Shown piece after piece: positions 23,575 to 35,366 of a stretch of 64,000 bases of DNA. The notes under the pieces were generated by a model, which was given only the letters and a program-made list of their open reading frames with translations, was not told the DNA's origin and did not search any database. The translations under genes and the position numbers were made by a program. The stretch's first letter is position 1, and the number at the start of each line of letters is the position of its first letter. The stretch is from Neoarius graeffei (lineage: Eukaryota > Chordata > Actinopteri > Siluriformes > Ariidae): the NCBI RefSeq assembly GCF_027579695.1, contig NC_083587.1, forward strand, positions 60,914,738-60,978,737, given 5' to 3'.

Positions 23575-23661
23575 ATGCTGATATGAAGAGTGTGTATGTT
23601 TAATAATAATAATAATAATAATAATAATATTGGCTGGCTTTTATTTGTGGTATATCAGATA

Positions 23662-25263
23662 CAGTGGGGCAAAAAAGTATTAAGTCAGTCACCAATTGTG
23701 CAAGTTCTCCCACTTAAAAAGATGAGAGAGGCCTGTAATTTTCATCATAGGTACACTTCAACTATGAGAGACAAAATGAGGAAAAAAAATCCAGAAAATC
23801 ACATTGTCTGATTTTTAAAGAATTTATTTGCAAATTATGGTGGAAAATAAGTATTTGGTCAATAACAAAAGTTCATCTCAATACTTTGTTATATACCCTT
23901 TGTTGGCAATGACAGAGGTCAAACGTTTTCTGTAAGTCTTCACAAGGTTTTCACACACTGTTGCTGGTATTTTGGCCCATTCCTCCATGCAGATCTCCTC
24001 TAGAGCAGTGATGTTTTGGGGCTGTCGCTGGGCAACACGGACTTTCAACTCCCTCCAAAGATTTTCTATGGGGTTGAGATCTGGAGACTGGCTAGGCCAC
24101 TCCAGGACCTTGAAATGCTTCTTACGAAGCCACTCCTTCGTTGCCCGGGCGGTGTGTTTGGGATCATTGTCATGCTGAAAGACCCAGCCATGTTTCATCT
24201 TCAATGCCCTTGCTGATGGAAGGAGGTTTTCACTCAAAATCTCACGATACATGGCCCCATTCATTCTTTCCTTTTCGCGGATCAGTCGTCCTGGCCCCTT
24301 TGCAGAAAAACAGCCCCAAAGCATGATGTTTCCACCCCCATGCTTCACAGTAGGTATGGTGTTCTTTGGATGCAACTCAGCATTCTTTCTCCTCCAAACA
24401 CGACAAGTTGAGTTTTTACCAAAAAGTTCTATTTTGGTTTCATCTGACCATATGACATTCTCCCAATCCTCTTCTGGATCATCCAAATGCTCTCTAGCAA
24501 ACTTCAGACGGGCCTGGACATGTACTGGCTTAAGCAGGGGGACACGTCTGGCACTGCAGGATTTGAGTCCCTGGCGGCGTAGTGTGTTACTGATGGTAGC
24601 CTTTGTTACTTTGGTCCCAGCTCTCTGCAGGTCATTCACTAGGTCCCCCCGTGTGGTTCTGGGATTTTTGCTCACCGTTCTTGTGATCATTTTGACCCCA
24701 CAGGGTGAGATCTTGCGTGGAGCCCCAGATCGAGGGAGATTATCAGTGGTCTTGTATGTCTTCCATTTTCTAATAATTGCTCCCACAGTTGATTTCTTCA
24801 CACCAAGCTGCTTACCTATTGCAGATTCAGTCTTCCCAGCCTGGTGCAGGGCTACAATTTTGTTTCTGGTGTCCTTTGACAGCTCTTTGGTCTTGGCCAT
24901 AGTGGAGTTTGGAGTGTGACTGTTTGAGGTTGTGGACAGGTGTCTTTTATACTGATAACGAGTTCAAACAGGTGCCATTAATACAGGTAACGAGTGGAGG
25001 ACAGAGGAGCCTCTTAAAGAAGTTACAGGTCTGTGAGAGCCAGAAATCTTGCTTGTTTGTAGGTGACCAAATACTTATTTTACCGAGGAATTTACCAATT
25101 AATTCATTAAAAATCCTACAATGTGATTTCCTGGATTCTTTCCCCCCATTCTGTCTCTCATAGTTGAAGTGTACCTATGATGAAAATTACAGGCCTCTCT
25201 CATCTTTTTAAGTGGGACAACTTGCATGATTGGTGGCTGACTAAATACTTTTTTGCCCCACTG
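23662..25263 (-). mobile_element. Complete Tc1-like element (family G)
   Basis: 1602 bp, TA-flanked (23660-23661 and 25264-25265). The ends are CAGTGGGGCAAAAAAGTATT on both sides (right end reversed), and inner repeats CTATGAGAGACA(A/G)AATG lie about 105 bp inside each end. It contains an uninterrupted transposase gene. The ends resemble the Passport-type Tc1 elements of flatfish as I remember them; this assignment is unchecked. Confidence 0.95.
23878..24900 (-). CDS. Tc1-like transposase, full length, uninterrupted
   Basis: A 340-aa DDE transposase that should excise and reinsert its element at TA dinucleotides. Residues 1-110 form the bipartite paired-like DNA-binding region: a first helix-turn-helix containing [20 protein letters not shown], then a GAPRK linker resembling the GRP(R/K) hook, and a second HTH through [12 protein letters not shown]. 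The catalytic core shows Asp153 in WSDET, Asp244 in FQHDNDPKH and Glu279 in [11 protein letters not shown], with exactly 34 residues between the last two. [12 protein letters not shown] at about 187-198 is the usual glycine-rich box. It ends at ITKY. Length equals the family norm of about 340 aa. The start is chosen because MAKTKEL is the usual beginning. No stop or frameshift is visible. Whether it is active is unknown. Confidence 0.93.
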   Translation of the reverse strand: MAKTKELSKDTRNKIVALHQAGKTESAIGKQLGVKKSTVGAIIRKWKTYKTTDNLPRSGAPRKISPCGVKMITRTVSKNPRTTRGDLVNDLQRAGTKVTKATISNTLRRQGLKSCSARRVPLLKPVHVQARLKFAREHLDDPEEDWENVIWSDETKIELFGKNSTCRVWRRKNAELHPKNTIPTVKHGGGNIMLWGCFSAKGPGRLIREKERMNGAMYREILSENLLPSARALKMKHGWVFQHDNDPKHTARATKEWLRKKHFKVLEWPSQSPDLNPIENLWRELKVRVAQRQPQNITALEEICMEEWAKIPATVCENLVKTYRKRLTSVIANKGYITKY

Positions 25264-25353
25264 TATATTCCATTCAGCTACTCGTCTTTGACTTGTTCAG
25301 TATCTTGCTAGCTGAATGGAATATATCTGATATACCACTCAACGCCAGTCAAT

Positions 25354-25587
25354 ATTATTTAATTATGTCACTCAGATACGAGATGTTTTTCATTTGTGAG
25401 TTTTTCAACACGAGAAGATAAACCTCATATCTTCAAGCCAACATGTGATTTTCTTTTAATTATATCAACACATCCACAAACAAAAAGTACCCAAATTTAT
25501 CAAAACAAAATTTATCATCGATTTCCTCATGAGTGACAGATATCGAGATTTATGTCATGGTTTTGGTTCTCCATATCCCGGATGGAG
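25354..25587. other. Repeat-like AT-rich DNA
   Basis: Contains TTTTTCAACACGAGAAGATAAAC, shared with the hairpin at 22400-22515. No gene. Confidence 0.45.
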
Positions 25588-25950
25588 GGCAGCACAGTGG
25601 TGTAGTGGTTAGCGCTGTCGACTCATAGCAAGAAGGTCCGGGTTCAAGCCCCGTGGCTGGCGAGGGCCTTTCTGTGTGGAGTTTGCATGTTCTCCCCGTG
25701 TCCGCGTGGGTTTCCTCCGGGTGCTCCGGTTTCCCCCACAATCCAAAGACATGCAGGTTAGGTTAACTGGTGACTCTAAATTGACCGTAGGTGTGAATGG
25801 TTATCTGTGTCTGTGTCAGCCCTGTGATGACCTGGCGACTTGTCCAGGGTGTACCCCACCTTTCGCCCGTAGTCAGCTGGGATAGGTTCCAGCTTGCCTG
25901 CGACCCTGTAGAACAGGATAAAGTGGCTAGAGATAATGAGATGAGATGAG
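25588..25950 (+). mobile_element. V-SINE-type retroposon 6
   Basis: Flanked by ATATCCCGGATGGAG (25573-25587) and ATATCCCGAATGGAG (25951-25965), a 15-bp duplication with one mismatch. It lacks about 10 bp of the GTGTGAATG repeat present in other copies. Confidence 0.92.
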
Positions 25951-25965
25951 ATATCCCGAATGGAG

Positions 25966-26961
25966 CTCGTATGAAAAATACCAGTGGCCTATTTCCCAGT
26001 AAAACACTCAGGTCCATATAATATATTGAGATAGATGATGGAAATCAAAACATAAATAAACCCATTCAAGATAAAATACTACTGTATGTTGACTGATGTA
26101 ACATAAGAGTACCACTATAATCATTTCATATTTATTTCCTCATTATAGTCCGCCATCGTACCCAGAACCTGTCACATGATCCATCCCACTTGACCAGAAG
26201 CACCTTGTATCCTAGTTATCTCAAACATATTTGACCTGACAGATCTTTCTTTTGAGTTGCTTCAACGACCCTTGTCCTTTTAGCAGTGACTGAAAGAGAG
26301 TGATAAACATCTCAACGAAACCTGTTCAGTCCAGAACGAGGTAAAATGAGGTTAATGAAAAGTAACAAACAATATACAGTACTGTACACACCGTGTTAAT
26401 CAGCCACCCTACGGACGTGATAAGATCATGGCGTGACCTTTTTCTCTGCCTGACTGGCTTCAAAAGGCGAATGGTTCTGCTTTGATCCGTGCTGTTTCAT
26501 GCCAGGAAGCCCCTGCTGGTTAACTCCCATGCTACAATCGGAGACAATTGACTGTGAGCTTTGAATTAAAACAGCTGGGACTCAGCATGGTGTACGGAAA
26601 TGTTTAGCTGAACATTATGAAATGCTGTGAATAGGAAGGGAACGGGATATTGTCAGTAGTCTTGCTTTGTTTTGGAAGGAATACAATGACTTGATATTTT
26701 CAGGTTTTATTTTGGAGATTCCACAGTATTCCGGGATATCCTTGAGGAATGACGTATGGTAGACAAATCTGAAGAATCAGTGTGCGTTTGGCAAAGTTGT
26801 TTCACTTGTACTGAGACATTAGAGAACAGCAGTGTTGATCAGATGTCTCAAATCTGATTGGTTTGTAATGTTCCAAAGATAAAGCTTTATGTTTAGGTTT
26901 TCCGCCATAGGAAAGTCTTCAAAATGGAGGATTTTGTACTTTTAAGGTTTCTTAGTGGGGA
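25966..26961. other. No recognisable gene
   Basis: No supported feature. Confidence 0.55.
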
Positions 26962-27095
26962 AGTCATGGCCAAATGGCTAGAAAAACAGCTTTGGGACCA
27001 AACGGTCACTGGTTTGATTCTCTGAACTACTGTACCAGGATGGGCTCAAGTGTCCTTGAACAAGGCACCTAACCCCAAACTGCTCTGGCAAGTGT
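26962..27095 (+). repeat. tRNA-derived SINE (family T), plus strand
   Basis: Starts GTCATGGCCAAATGGCTAG (box A-like), then TCACTGGTTTGATTCTC (box B-like), then CAAGGCACCTAACCCC. The 3' part is lost. Confidence 0.65.
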
Positions 27096-27196
27096 GGTGC
27101 CGTACCTTGGGTCTGATTAGCCAAAGAAAAATTGTTGATGCAATTATCAGTACAGGCAAGAACCCAACCATAACATCACAAGGTTTCTTGATTATA

Positions 27197-27753
27197 CAAG
27201 GTGTGTCAGAAAAGAAACAGGCCTGGGGTCACAAAAAATTTATGTCAAATCCAAACTACAAGTTTTCCCCTTCGAAATAATCCCCCTCGAGTCTAACGCA
27301 CTTTCCCATCCTTCTCCGCCACGCCTCCATGCACTCCTGGAAGGATTCTCCTGGGATTCTCTGCAGCTGTGTCATCACGGCCCTCTTGATGGCTTCCACG
27401 TCTGGAAAACGGGTCCCCTTGATGACCTCCTTGAGCTTGGGGAAAAGGAAAAAATCACATGGAGCCAGGTCGGGTGAGTAGGGAGGTTGCTCCAGCACAG
27501 CGATGTTCTTCTTGGCAAGGAACTGCCAGATGCCCAAGGCATTGTGAGCCGGCGCGTCATCATGGTGAAGCAGCCACGAGTTGTCCTGCCACAACTCTTG
27601 CTTTTTCTCGTGCACTGAACAAAGCAAATGCCGCAGGATCTTTTTGTAGACACGCTAGTTGATCGTCTGGCCCTGTGGCAAGAACTCTATGTGGACGATG
27701 CCTCTCACATCGAAGAAGCACACTAAGTCCTGTTACTTTTCTGACACACCTCG
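27197..27753 (-). mobile_element. Internally deleted mariner element
   Basis: Inverted ends CAAGGTGTGTCAGAAAAGAA and (reversed) CGAGGTGTGTCAGAAAAGTA, flanked by TA, bound only 557 bp. It retains the 3' half of a mariner transposase. Confidence 0.82.
27256..27660 (-). pseudogene. mariner transposase C-terminal fragment
   Basis: The 123-aa frame contains HHDDAPAH and YSPDLAPCDFFLFPKLK. These hold the second and third catalytic Asp with 34 residues between them, the DD34D pattern that separates mariner from Tc1 (DD34E). The N-terminal DNA-binding domain and first Asp are absent, so it is inactive. The reading frame starts within a sequence resembling RILRHLL..VHEKKQELW. Confidence 0.85.
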
Positions 27754-27966
27754 TATACCAAGCTGGAATTTTGGTTCAATAGAGGAAAAAAAAAACAGAG
27801 GCTGGTGAAGGAACAGCAGGTTATCGTGGCTATAATGTAATTGTTGACGTTTTGCTGTGGCGTAAGAGAAATAAATCAAGGTGCTAACAGTAACGCTGCT
27901 TCATCGTACCACAAAAATCTTGTTGATTATTCGCCTATAATAGTACGCCACCAAATGTTTCATATA

Positions 27967-28416
27967 CGCTCACCGGCCACTTTATTAGGAACACCCATCT
28001 ACCCGCACCTGTTGTATGCAGTTCTCTAATCAGCCAATCGCTTGCTCGACAGCAGCATGATGCATCAAATCACGCCAATACAAATCAAGACCTTCAGCTA
28101 ATTAATGTTCACAATGTTCAAACATCAGAATAGGAAAAAAAATGCGATCTCAAAGTGTGACTTTCTTTCACCGTGGCATAGGTGTTGGTTTGAGCCAGAT
28201 GAGTATCTTTGGTTTGGGTATTTCAGAAACTGCTGATCTCCTGGGGTTTTCACACACAACAGTCTCTAGAGTTTACTCTCTTGAATGGTGTGGAAAACAA
28301 AAAACAAACATCGAGTGAGAGAGTGACAGTTCTGTGGGTGGAAACAAATGCCTTGTTGATAAGAGAGATCAGAGGAAAATGGACAGATTGGTTTGAGCTT
28401 ATTTGCCAGGAAGGAT
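27967..28416 (+). mobile_element. Tc1-like remnant (family X), 5' part
   Basis: Begins CTCACCGGCCACTTTATTAG, the terminus of a widespread fish Tc1-type family. It continues with a degraded transposase reading FGLGISETADLLGFSHTTVS-like (helix-turn-helix) and FCGWKQMPC-like residues. The 3' part appears at 32115-32275 on the same strand; the inverted copy at 63422-63930 shows the uninterrupted order. Confidence 0.7.
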
Positions 28417-28529
28417 ATAGCAAGAATGCATTAGTAGTTATTGCCCGTGAACTTGCTTTCCTCTGAATGGTGCACTTCACAGGAGCTCGGAATTGGGCAG
28501 TGTATCCAAGGAATCAGAGGTCAAACATA

Positions 28530-29392
<863 letters not shown>

Positions 29393-29749
29393 AGGAACAG
29401 TCCACCGTACTTCCATAATGAAATATGCTCTTATCTGAATTGAGACAAGCTGCTCCGTACCTCTCCGAGCTTTGCGCGACCTCCCAGTCAGTCAGACGCG
29501 CTGTCACTCCTGTTAGCAATGTAGCTAGGCTCAGCATGGCCAATGGTATTTTTTGGGGCTGTAGTTAGATGTGACCAAACTCTTCCACGTTTTTCCTGTT
29601 TACATAGGTTTATATGACCAGTGATATGAAACAAGTTCAGTTACACAAATTGAGACGTGGCGATTTTCTATGCTATGGAAAGTCTGCACTATAATGACAG
29701 GCGTACTAACACGTTCTGCGCGCTTCGACAGCTCATTGATACGGAGCTC
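29393..29749. repeat. Unclassified insert-like block
   Basis: Starts abruptly at the Tc1 break with AGGAACAGTCCACCGTACTT and ends where the truncated SINE begins. No gene. I suspect a dispersed repeat because of its sharp borders, but there is no second copy in this window. Confidence 0.4.
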
Positions 29750-29902
29750 AGTTGTCTGTGTCTGTGTCAGCCCTGTGATGACCTGGCGACTTGTCCAGGG
29801 TGTACCCCGCCTTTCGCCCGTAGTCAGCTGGGATAGGCTCCAGCTTGCCTGCGACCCTGTAGAACAGGATAAAGCGGCTACAGATAATGAGATGAGAGAT
29901 GA
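29750..29902 (+). mobile_element. V-SINE-type retroposon 7, 3' part only
   Basis: Only the last 150 bp (from TTGTCTGTGTC to the GAGATGAGAGATG tail) is present. The tRNA head and core are missing, as in 5'-truncated reverse transcripts. It runs directly into the LINE fragment. Confidence 0.85.
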
Positions 29903-30733
29903 CATAAATGGATGTTGTCTGATAAACTCAAATTGAATACTGAAAAAACAGAATTCTTGCTGATCGGTACTCAACCTCAGTTGGAGAAAGTTACTGTCAC
30001 AAATCTGTGTATTGGAGAATCTATAATTGACCAATCATCTTCTGCTGTAAAGAACTTGGGAGTTTGGTTTGACTCCCACTTGAACATGCACGAACATATA
30101 AAAATAAAAAAAACATGTTGTTCATCGTTTTACCACCTCTACAATATTCGTAGAATCAGAAAGTATTTATGTCGTAATACAACGGAATCGTTAGTTCATG
30201 CTTTTATTACAAGTAAATTAGAGTATTGCAATAGCTTATTATCTGGCCTTCCTGATGTACATATTACTAAACTGCAGAGAGTACAAAGTGCTGCGGTCAG
30301 GCTTGTCATTGGACTTCCTCATTTTTGCCATATTACACCTGTATTATATGATTTACTCTGGCTGCCAATTAGGTACCTTATTCATTTTAACATCTTATTG
30401 TTAACTTTTAAATGTTTACATGGTCTGGCACCACAATATCTATCTGAATTAGTTTCTGTTTCTAAGGCTTCTGGATATAATCTATGTAATCACAAGGGTA
30501 CTTTGTTAGTTCCAGCCAGTGGAAAGTGGAAAGTAACATTGGGTGATCGGGCTTTTCAGTCTGCCGCCCCTAAGCTTTGGAATGCACTTCCTATAGAAAT
30601 TAGAAATGAACAATCTTTAGCTAAGTTTAAATTGTATATTAACTTCCTAGGGCTTAGCGGTCACATGCGTGGACAGCACTTTATGGAAATTCAGAACAAG
30701 AATCCACATTATGTGGACATACTTTTTCTCTAA
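29903..30733 (+). pseudogene. L2-like LINE reverse transcriptase, 3' part
   Basis: An open frame of about 276 codons begins mid-protein at WMLSDKLKLNTEKTEFLLIG, the segment just after the RT active-site motif. It continues with NLGVWFDSHLNMHEHI, LVHAFITSKLEYCNSLLSGL, LQRVQSAAVRLV, ITPVLYDLLWLPI and GDRAFQSAAPKLWNALP, then a natural stop. This order is diagnostic of the C-terminal RT region of CR1/L2-clade non-LTR elements. The endonuclease and RT fingers/palm (YADD) are absent because the element is 5'-truncated. No internal stop, so it is fairly young, but it cannot be active. Confidence 0.9.
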
Positions 30734-31094
30734 AAGTACATCTTATCAAAAGATGATGCTTAGTTTTTATTCTAATCAGGTTCTAATAAGCCCAAATAGC
30801 AAAGAGAAATAAAAAATGCATGTTAAAAAAACAGCTTGGGCCTTAGGAGGTTAAGACTAATCTTTTTGAAGTAGCTTATAAACGTGATTAGAATTTTTTT
30901 TTTATATGGATATGTATTTTACAAGTTTTTATTTAGTTTTTATCCATTTTTATATATATGTATTTGTTATAGTGAAATTTAATTCTTATTATTTATTTGT
31001 TAATCTTAGTTGCATGTGCGCATGTGAGCATATCCACATGAAATATGCACATTATAAATATTAAATTATTATTATTATTATTATTATTATTAAA
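30734..31094 (+). repeat. L2-like LINE 3' UTR and (ATT)n tail
   Basis: AT-rich DNA after the LINE stop codon, ending in about nine ATT units at 31065-31093, the kind of short terminal repeat that ends L2-type elements. Confidence 0.65.
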
Positions 31095-32114
31095 GGACCT
31101 TGCTATCAAGTCGCTGCCGAATGAATCCTGTATTGTTTTTCCCCATGTAAGTATTTTTTTTAAGCTTTTCGTTCGTGTCTTTACAACGAAGCGCTGCAAG
31201 TTGAAGTGTAAACAAACAGTTGGCTTGATTCTCACTTGTGTTGGCTCTTATCTCTCAGCTAAATCATTCACAAAGATCATCAGAAACCCCTTTAAAGACC
31301 TGGATCTTAGTTAAACAAGATGGAGAAGTGATCACGGCACATTGTACTGTAACTGTACAGCTGGGGAAGAATTTTGTCAAGACCTTCATGCATATGGACT
31401 GAGTGAGGAGGAAACAAAGAAACAGCCGGGGACTTTAGTGCTTCGTGTCTAAAAAAAAAAAAGTACCATAAAATAGTGACACATAGCAAGAAAACACTAA
31501 GGACATAGCTGAGAGGGAAATACAAACCTTTCACCATGTGATCACTGCAAACTCCAGCGTGCTTCGACTCGGCTCCCTTCAATTTCACTGAGATGTTCAA
31601 AAGCCACCTTTCTCAACGTCTTTTTGTGAAATCCTGTGTTCGTTCACCCTTTTTTATGAGTTCACAGGGAACCCTGAAGAAACTTTTATCAGTTTCACGG
31701 TTTGATCGATTCAAACAACCTAAAACAATGCAAGCGTAAGGCATTTTTCACGCGAGCAATGTACCTTCTCCGTACAAACACTTTGTCAACTGAGCTTTGG
31801 CTGACCACCAGCTAAAGTTTTGAATAACTAATGAGTCGAATCTGATGTTACGTGAAACCCAGCAATAGACTGCTTTCAACTGGATGACATATCTTAATAT
31901 CATGTAGCAATTTACACGTAGCATCCTGTAAGCTTATATGTTTTCACTTATATGTGTTCTGTCAAAATGACCTAAATCACTCCCCGCGTCTCCTCAGCGA
32001 CGTAGACTTGGCTCTAGCAGAAGTCTCTGGTGAGGAGTGCTGATTGCAAGGTCCTGTACAAAGGTGAAGAGACAGACAGACCAACAGAGAGACAGACAGC
32101 CTTCCTTTAGTAGT
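31095..32114. other. No recognisable gene
   Basis: No supported feature. Short ORFs on both strands shadow each other. Confidence 0.5.
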
Positions 32115-32275
32115 ATAGATATAATCACTCTTTACAACCGTGGTGAGCAGAAAAGCATCTCAGCATGCAACAGCATGACAGAAGAAAACATTGGGCTCCA
32201 CTCGTGCAGCCAAGAACAGAAATTTTAGAATCAAGAACAAGTTCCAATTAAAGTGGCCGATGGGTGAGTGTATAT
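32115..32275 (+). mobile_element. Tc1-like remnant (family X), 3' part
   Basis: ATATAATCACTCTTTACAAC through AAGTGGCCGATGGGTGAGTG matches, reversed, the left half of 63422-63930 and ends in the family terminus. It is the likely continuation of 27967-28416, now 3.7 kb away. Confidence 0.7.
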
Positions 32276-32567
32276 CGATGGCACAGAACTTATATCCAGG
32301 ATGTCTATCAGGTTGATATTCGAAGAAAAATGGTGGCTATCCGAGAAAATTGATCAGATCCTGTAAGAAATGGAAAAGGTTGGAATTGGATTTGGGAACA
32401 TTTTCTTTCAAACTGGAAGAGTTGATTATTTTTTGTTCGGACTGATTTTTATGATCTATTTTACTTTATACTTGATATTACATTTATCAGTTATTCCATG
32501 AAATCGAGTCGTACATGAGCTGATAGCTGACAAGGTGCGTAGCACTGAGTTGTCTATAATCCATGTA

Positions 32568-33095
32568 CACTACCGTTCAAAAGTTTGGGGTCACTTTGAA
32601 ATGTCCTTATTTTTGAAAGAAAAGCACTGTTCATTTCAATGAAGATCACTTTAAACTAATCAGAAATCCACTCTATACATTGCTAATGTGGTAAATGACT
32701 ATTCTAGCTGCAAATGTCTGGTTTTTGGTGCAATATCTCCATAGGTGTATAGAGGCCCATTTCCAGCAACTATCACTCCAGTGTTCTAATGGTACAATGT
32801 GTTTGCTCATTGCCTCAGAAGGCTAATGGATGATTAGAAAACCCTTGTACAATCATGTTAGCACAGCTGAAAACAGTTGAGCTCTTTAGAGAAGCTATAA
32901 AACTGACCTTCCTTTGAGCAGATTGAGTTTCTGGAGCATCACATTTGTGGGGTCGATTAAATGCTCAAAATGGCCAGAAAAATGTCTTGACTATATTTTC
33001 TATTCATTTTACAACTTATGGTGGGAAATAAAAGTGTGACTTTTCATGGAAAACACAAAATTGTCTGGGTGACCCCAAACTTTTGAATGGTAGTG
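32568..33095 (+). mobile_element. Tc1-type MITE (family C), copy 1
   Basis: Ends CACTACCGTTCAAAAGTTTG and (reversed) CACTACCATTCAAAAGTTTG, flanked by TA (32566-32567 and 33096-33097); 528 bp, no transposase. Copies 2 and 3 are at 43745-45223 and 61073-61600. Host copy C reads CCATGTACGACGAGATTGAG at the empty site. Confidence 0.9.
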
Positions 33096-33280
33096 TACAA
33101 GAAGATTGAGTGGAATAACTGTTTTATTCTATCCACATTCACTGGATTTTGAGAAACAGAGCATTTTTATTTGTATTTTTTTTTTCAAATTCAATCAATG
33201 AAAACTTTATAGACCCCTTCGCATGTTTGTGAACAAACCGACCGTTGCCAGGATGCGCGCGCAGCCTGGACTCAGAAACA

Positions 33281-33434
33281 ATGGCGCTGCCCATAGACCG
33301 GCATTATGAGCTGTCAGATTATGCAAAACAATTGTCGTTACAAGATCGAGAATGCTACATAAATAAGTTAACTCTAACAAGTGGACATCGCCTACCGGAT
33401 CCGTATTTAATTAAAGAGTGGACGGACGATGTTA
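33281..33434 (+). pseudogene. First exon of ISL2EU-type YqaJ nuclease gene
   Basis: Reads MALPIDRHYELSDYAKQLS, then DRECYINKLTL, then LPDPYLIKEWTDDV, and ends at a consensus donor (GTTA|GTAAGT, 33435). The pattern LPDPY.I..W..D is one I associate with the N-terminus of the fish proteins that go on to SWIM and YqaJ nuclease domains. Nothing downstream in the element continues it: the next 500 bp has no matching exon and then the nested element begins. The gene is therefore an orphan exon. Function is inferred from family memory only. Confidence 0.6.
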
Positions 33435-33960
33435 GTAAGTTTTCCTCTGATACCTGAAGGCAGTCGTACTATTTACAAAAAATGTCAAACTAAAAAAAAA
33501 AAACTATTTACAAAAGTAGCCTGCCATCAACATTCTGGTTACAGCGAGACTACAACTTGATTAACAATGGGACATTCGTATTATTTTGTTTTAATCAAAT
33601 TATGCCAGTGATGTGATGGCAATGTGGCTTTAGATACAACAGCAAATACCAACACTAAACAGCAATTTGCAGGAGGGAATGGCATGAAAGGAATGATAGT
33701 GTAAAGAGTGCAGCTAAGAGAAATCAGAGCTGCGTAAAAAGCGAGAGGCAGAGAGCAGAAATGAAACTGAACGGGGCGGGAGCCAGGTTAGAGCAGTCAA
33801 CGTAAGTTGGTATTTAGAGTGAGGGCACACAATTTTACCTTTCCATCCTTGCTTTAAAATTGTGATTTTCGGCGTACACAAATAATGATGGCACAAAATC
33901 TGGACTGCTTGAGTCAAGCGAGACCTCTCCTACAAACAAAACTGCATGCAAAGCTAAGTG

Positions 33961-35227
33961 AAAGGTCCCATGGCATGAAATTTTCACTTTCTGAGGTTTT
34001 TTTAACGTTAAAATGAGTTCCTCTGACCTTCTTAAGTCACCCCAGTGGCTAGAAATTTCATAATGTGTAAACCAAACTATGCCCAACATTTGAGAATGGC
34101 GCGTCAAAACGGCGCGTTGATAAGCTCTTCCCTTTACTACATCAGCAAGGGAGATGATCCCCACGCCCCCCCTCTGGACTCCCACCCACTGTATGGATTG
34201 CCCCGCCAAGTTGTAGTGAGGAGACCATAGAGGACACAACAACATGGCATCACCTAAGCGAGCGAAACATGGAAATTGCGCTGTACATGGATGTGACAAC
34301 ACAGAAAAGAGTCTGTTTTTACTGCCGATGGGAGAGCCCCTGAAGACGCAGTGGCTTAATTTTATTTACTTCAATAATACGCCGTCGAGTCTACCTAAGA
34401 CGGTGTATGTTTGTCAGAAGCATTTTCCTGAGGAATGTTTCCACAACTTGGGACAGTACAGGGCAGGTTTTGCACATCAACTGTCACTGAAGCCTGGGTC
34501 CGTACCAAGCATCCCTGCCGCATCAGCAACAAACACCGAACAAGTAAGTGTATAACTGGTCGTTTTGCCGTGTTTTAAAATCGGTGCGTTAGCCTAGCAA
34601 TGGCTACATTAGCTGTGCAGCTAACCGCTTCCTGCAGTTAGCCAGGTACTCTGCGCTACAAAACTAAAGAGCATGCAGCATGCTCTGTTAAACTGAGTTT
34701 AGTCTGGAAATTGACTGTAACTTATGAGCTTATGTTTGACTATTGCTCCGCAATGCATGTCTTCTGTTGGATAAGCGCTATGTTGCTGTAGTTGCTGCTT
34801 CTATCCTCTTTGGTTATGGAGTGCGTGTTCAAGCCTAGGGTATTATACGTTCGTAAACTACCACTCCGAACACTCTCACTCTCTGTTCTCTGCGTCACGT
34901 TGAGTTTACGAAAGGAGTCCGAGGGAGAACGGGGTTTTGTCTTAGCAGCGTGGCTACAGGCGCTGATAGCAGCGAGTACGTGTGTGCGCAGCTTGGTCAA
35001 GCCCCTCCCCCTCCCCCCATGGCCCACCCCCACCCTCTACCCTTCCCCGCCTCCTGCTTCTCATTAGCAAAACGACGCACTGGGAAAAGCGCTGAAATGG
35101 GGCTTTCTCCCAGGAGGCTATATTTACGTGCCGAGGGTTCATTTCAAGAAAGGCTGCGGATATAACATCCGGAAACCTCCACGAGCCCGTTTAAAGCATC
35201 AACAAACCACCATGCCATGGGACCTTT
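33961..35227 (+). mobile_element. Nested TIR element with a THAP exon (Kolobok-like?)
   Basis: Inverted ends AAAGGTCCCATGGCATG occur at 33961-33977 and reversed at about 35211-35227. The right end is followed by AA, making TTAA when read outwards (GTTAAAGGTCCC); the left reads GTGAAAGG. A TTAA target would fit Kolobok transposons, which also carry THAP domains, but the left duplication is degraded, so the superfamily is a hypothesis. Contains one intact THAP exon and about 0.7 kb of downstream non-coding DNA. Confidence 0.6.
34244..34543 (+). pseudogene. THAP zinc-finger exon, intact, with donor site
   Basis: One hundred codons starting MASPKRAKHG encode a THAP-type C2CH zinc finger: Cys12-x4-Cys17 in NCAVHGCDN, Trp37 in KTQWLNF, and Cys57-x2-His60-Phe61 in VCQKHF, followed by ECFHN. 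THAP domains bind DNA in transposases (P element, Kolobok, ISL2EU) and in host regulators. The exon ends in phase 0 at CAA|GTAAGT (donor at 34544). The ATG is preceded by CAACATGG, a fair Kozak context. No second exon was found before the right TIR, so it is an orphan first exon unless it splices into flanking DNA. Confidence 0.72.
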
Positions 35228-35366
35228 AACATGCTAACAATATTCATTACATTGTGTAACTATGACCCAGCTAATCAGACAAACGTTACCAAAGTATTTT
35301 GCTACATCAATAAACGAAGACTAGAAAGAATAAAAAAGAAAGATTTAATAAATAGCCTGATCTTAC

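Larger units (their letters stand above)
23628..25353. mobile_element. Palindromic MITE (family P), copy 2, split by Tc1
   Basis: The left arm 23628-23661 (ATATTGGCTGGCTTTTATTTG... ATATCAGATA) and right arm 25264-25353 (TATATTCCATTCAGCTACTC... CCAGTCAATATT) rejoin at a TA to give the same sequence as copy 3 at 56563-56692. Confidence 0.8.

Noticed and set aside
24251-24919. 222-aa ORF on the plus strand
   Set aside because: Antisense shadow of the Tc1 transposase at 23878-24900.
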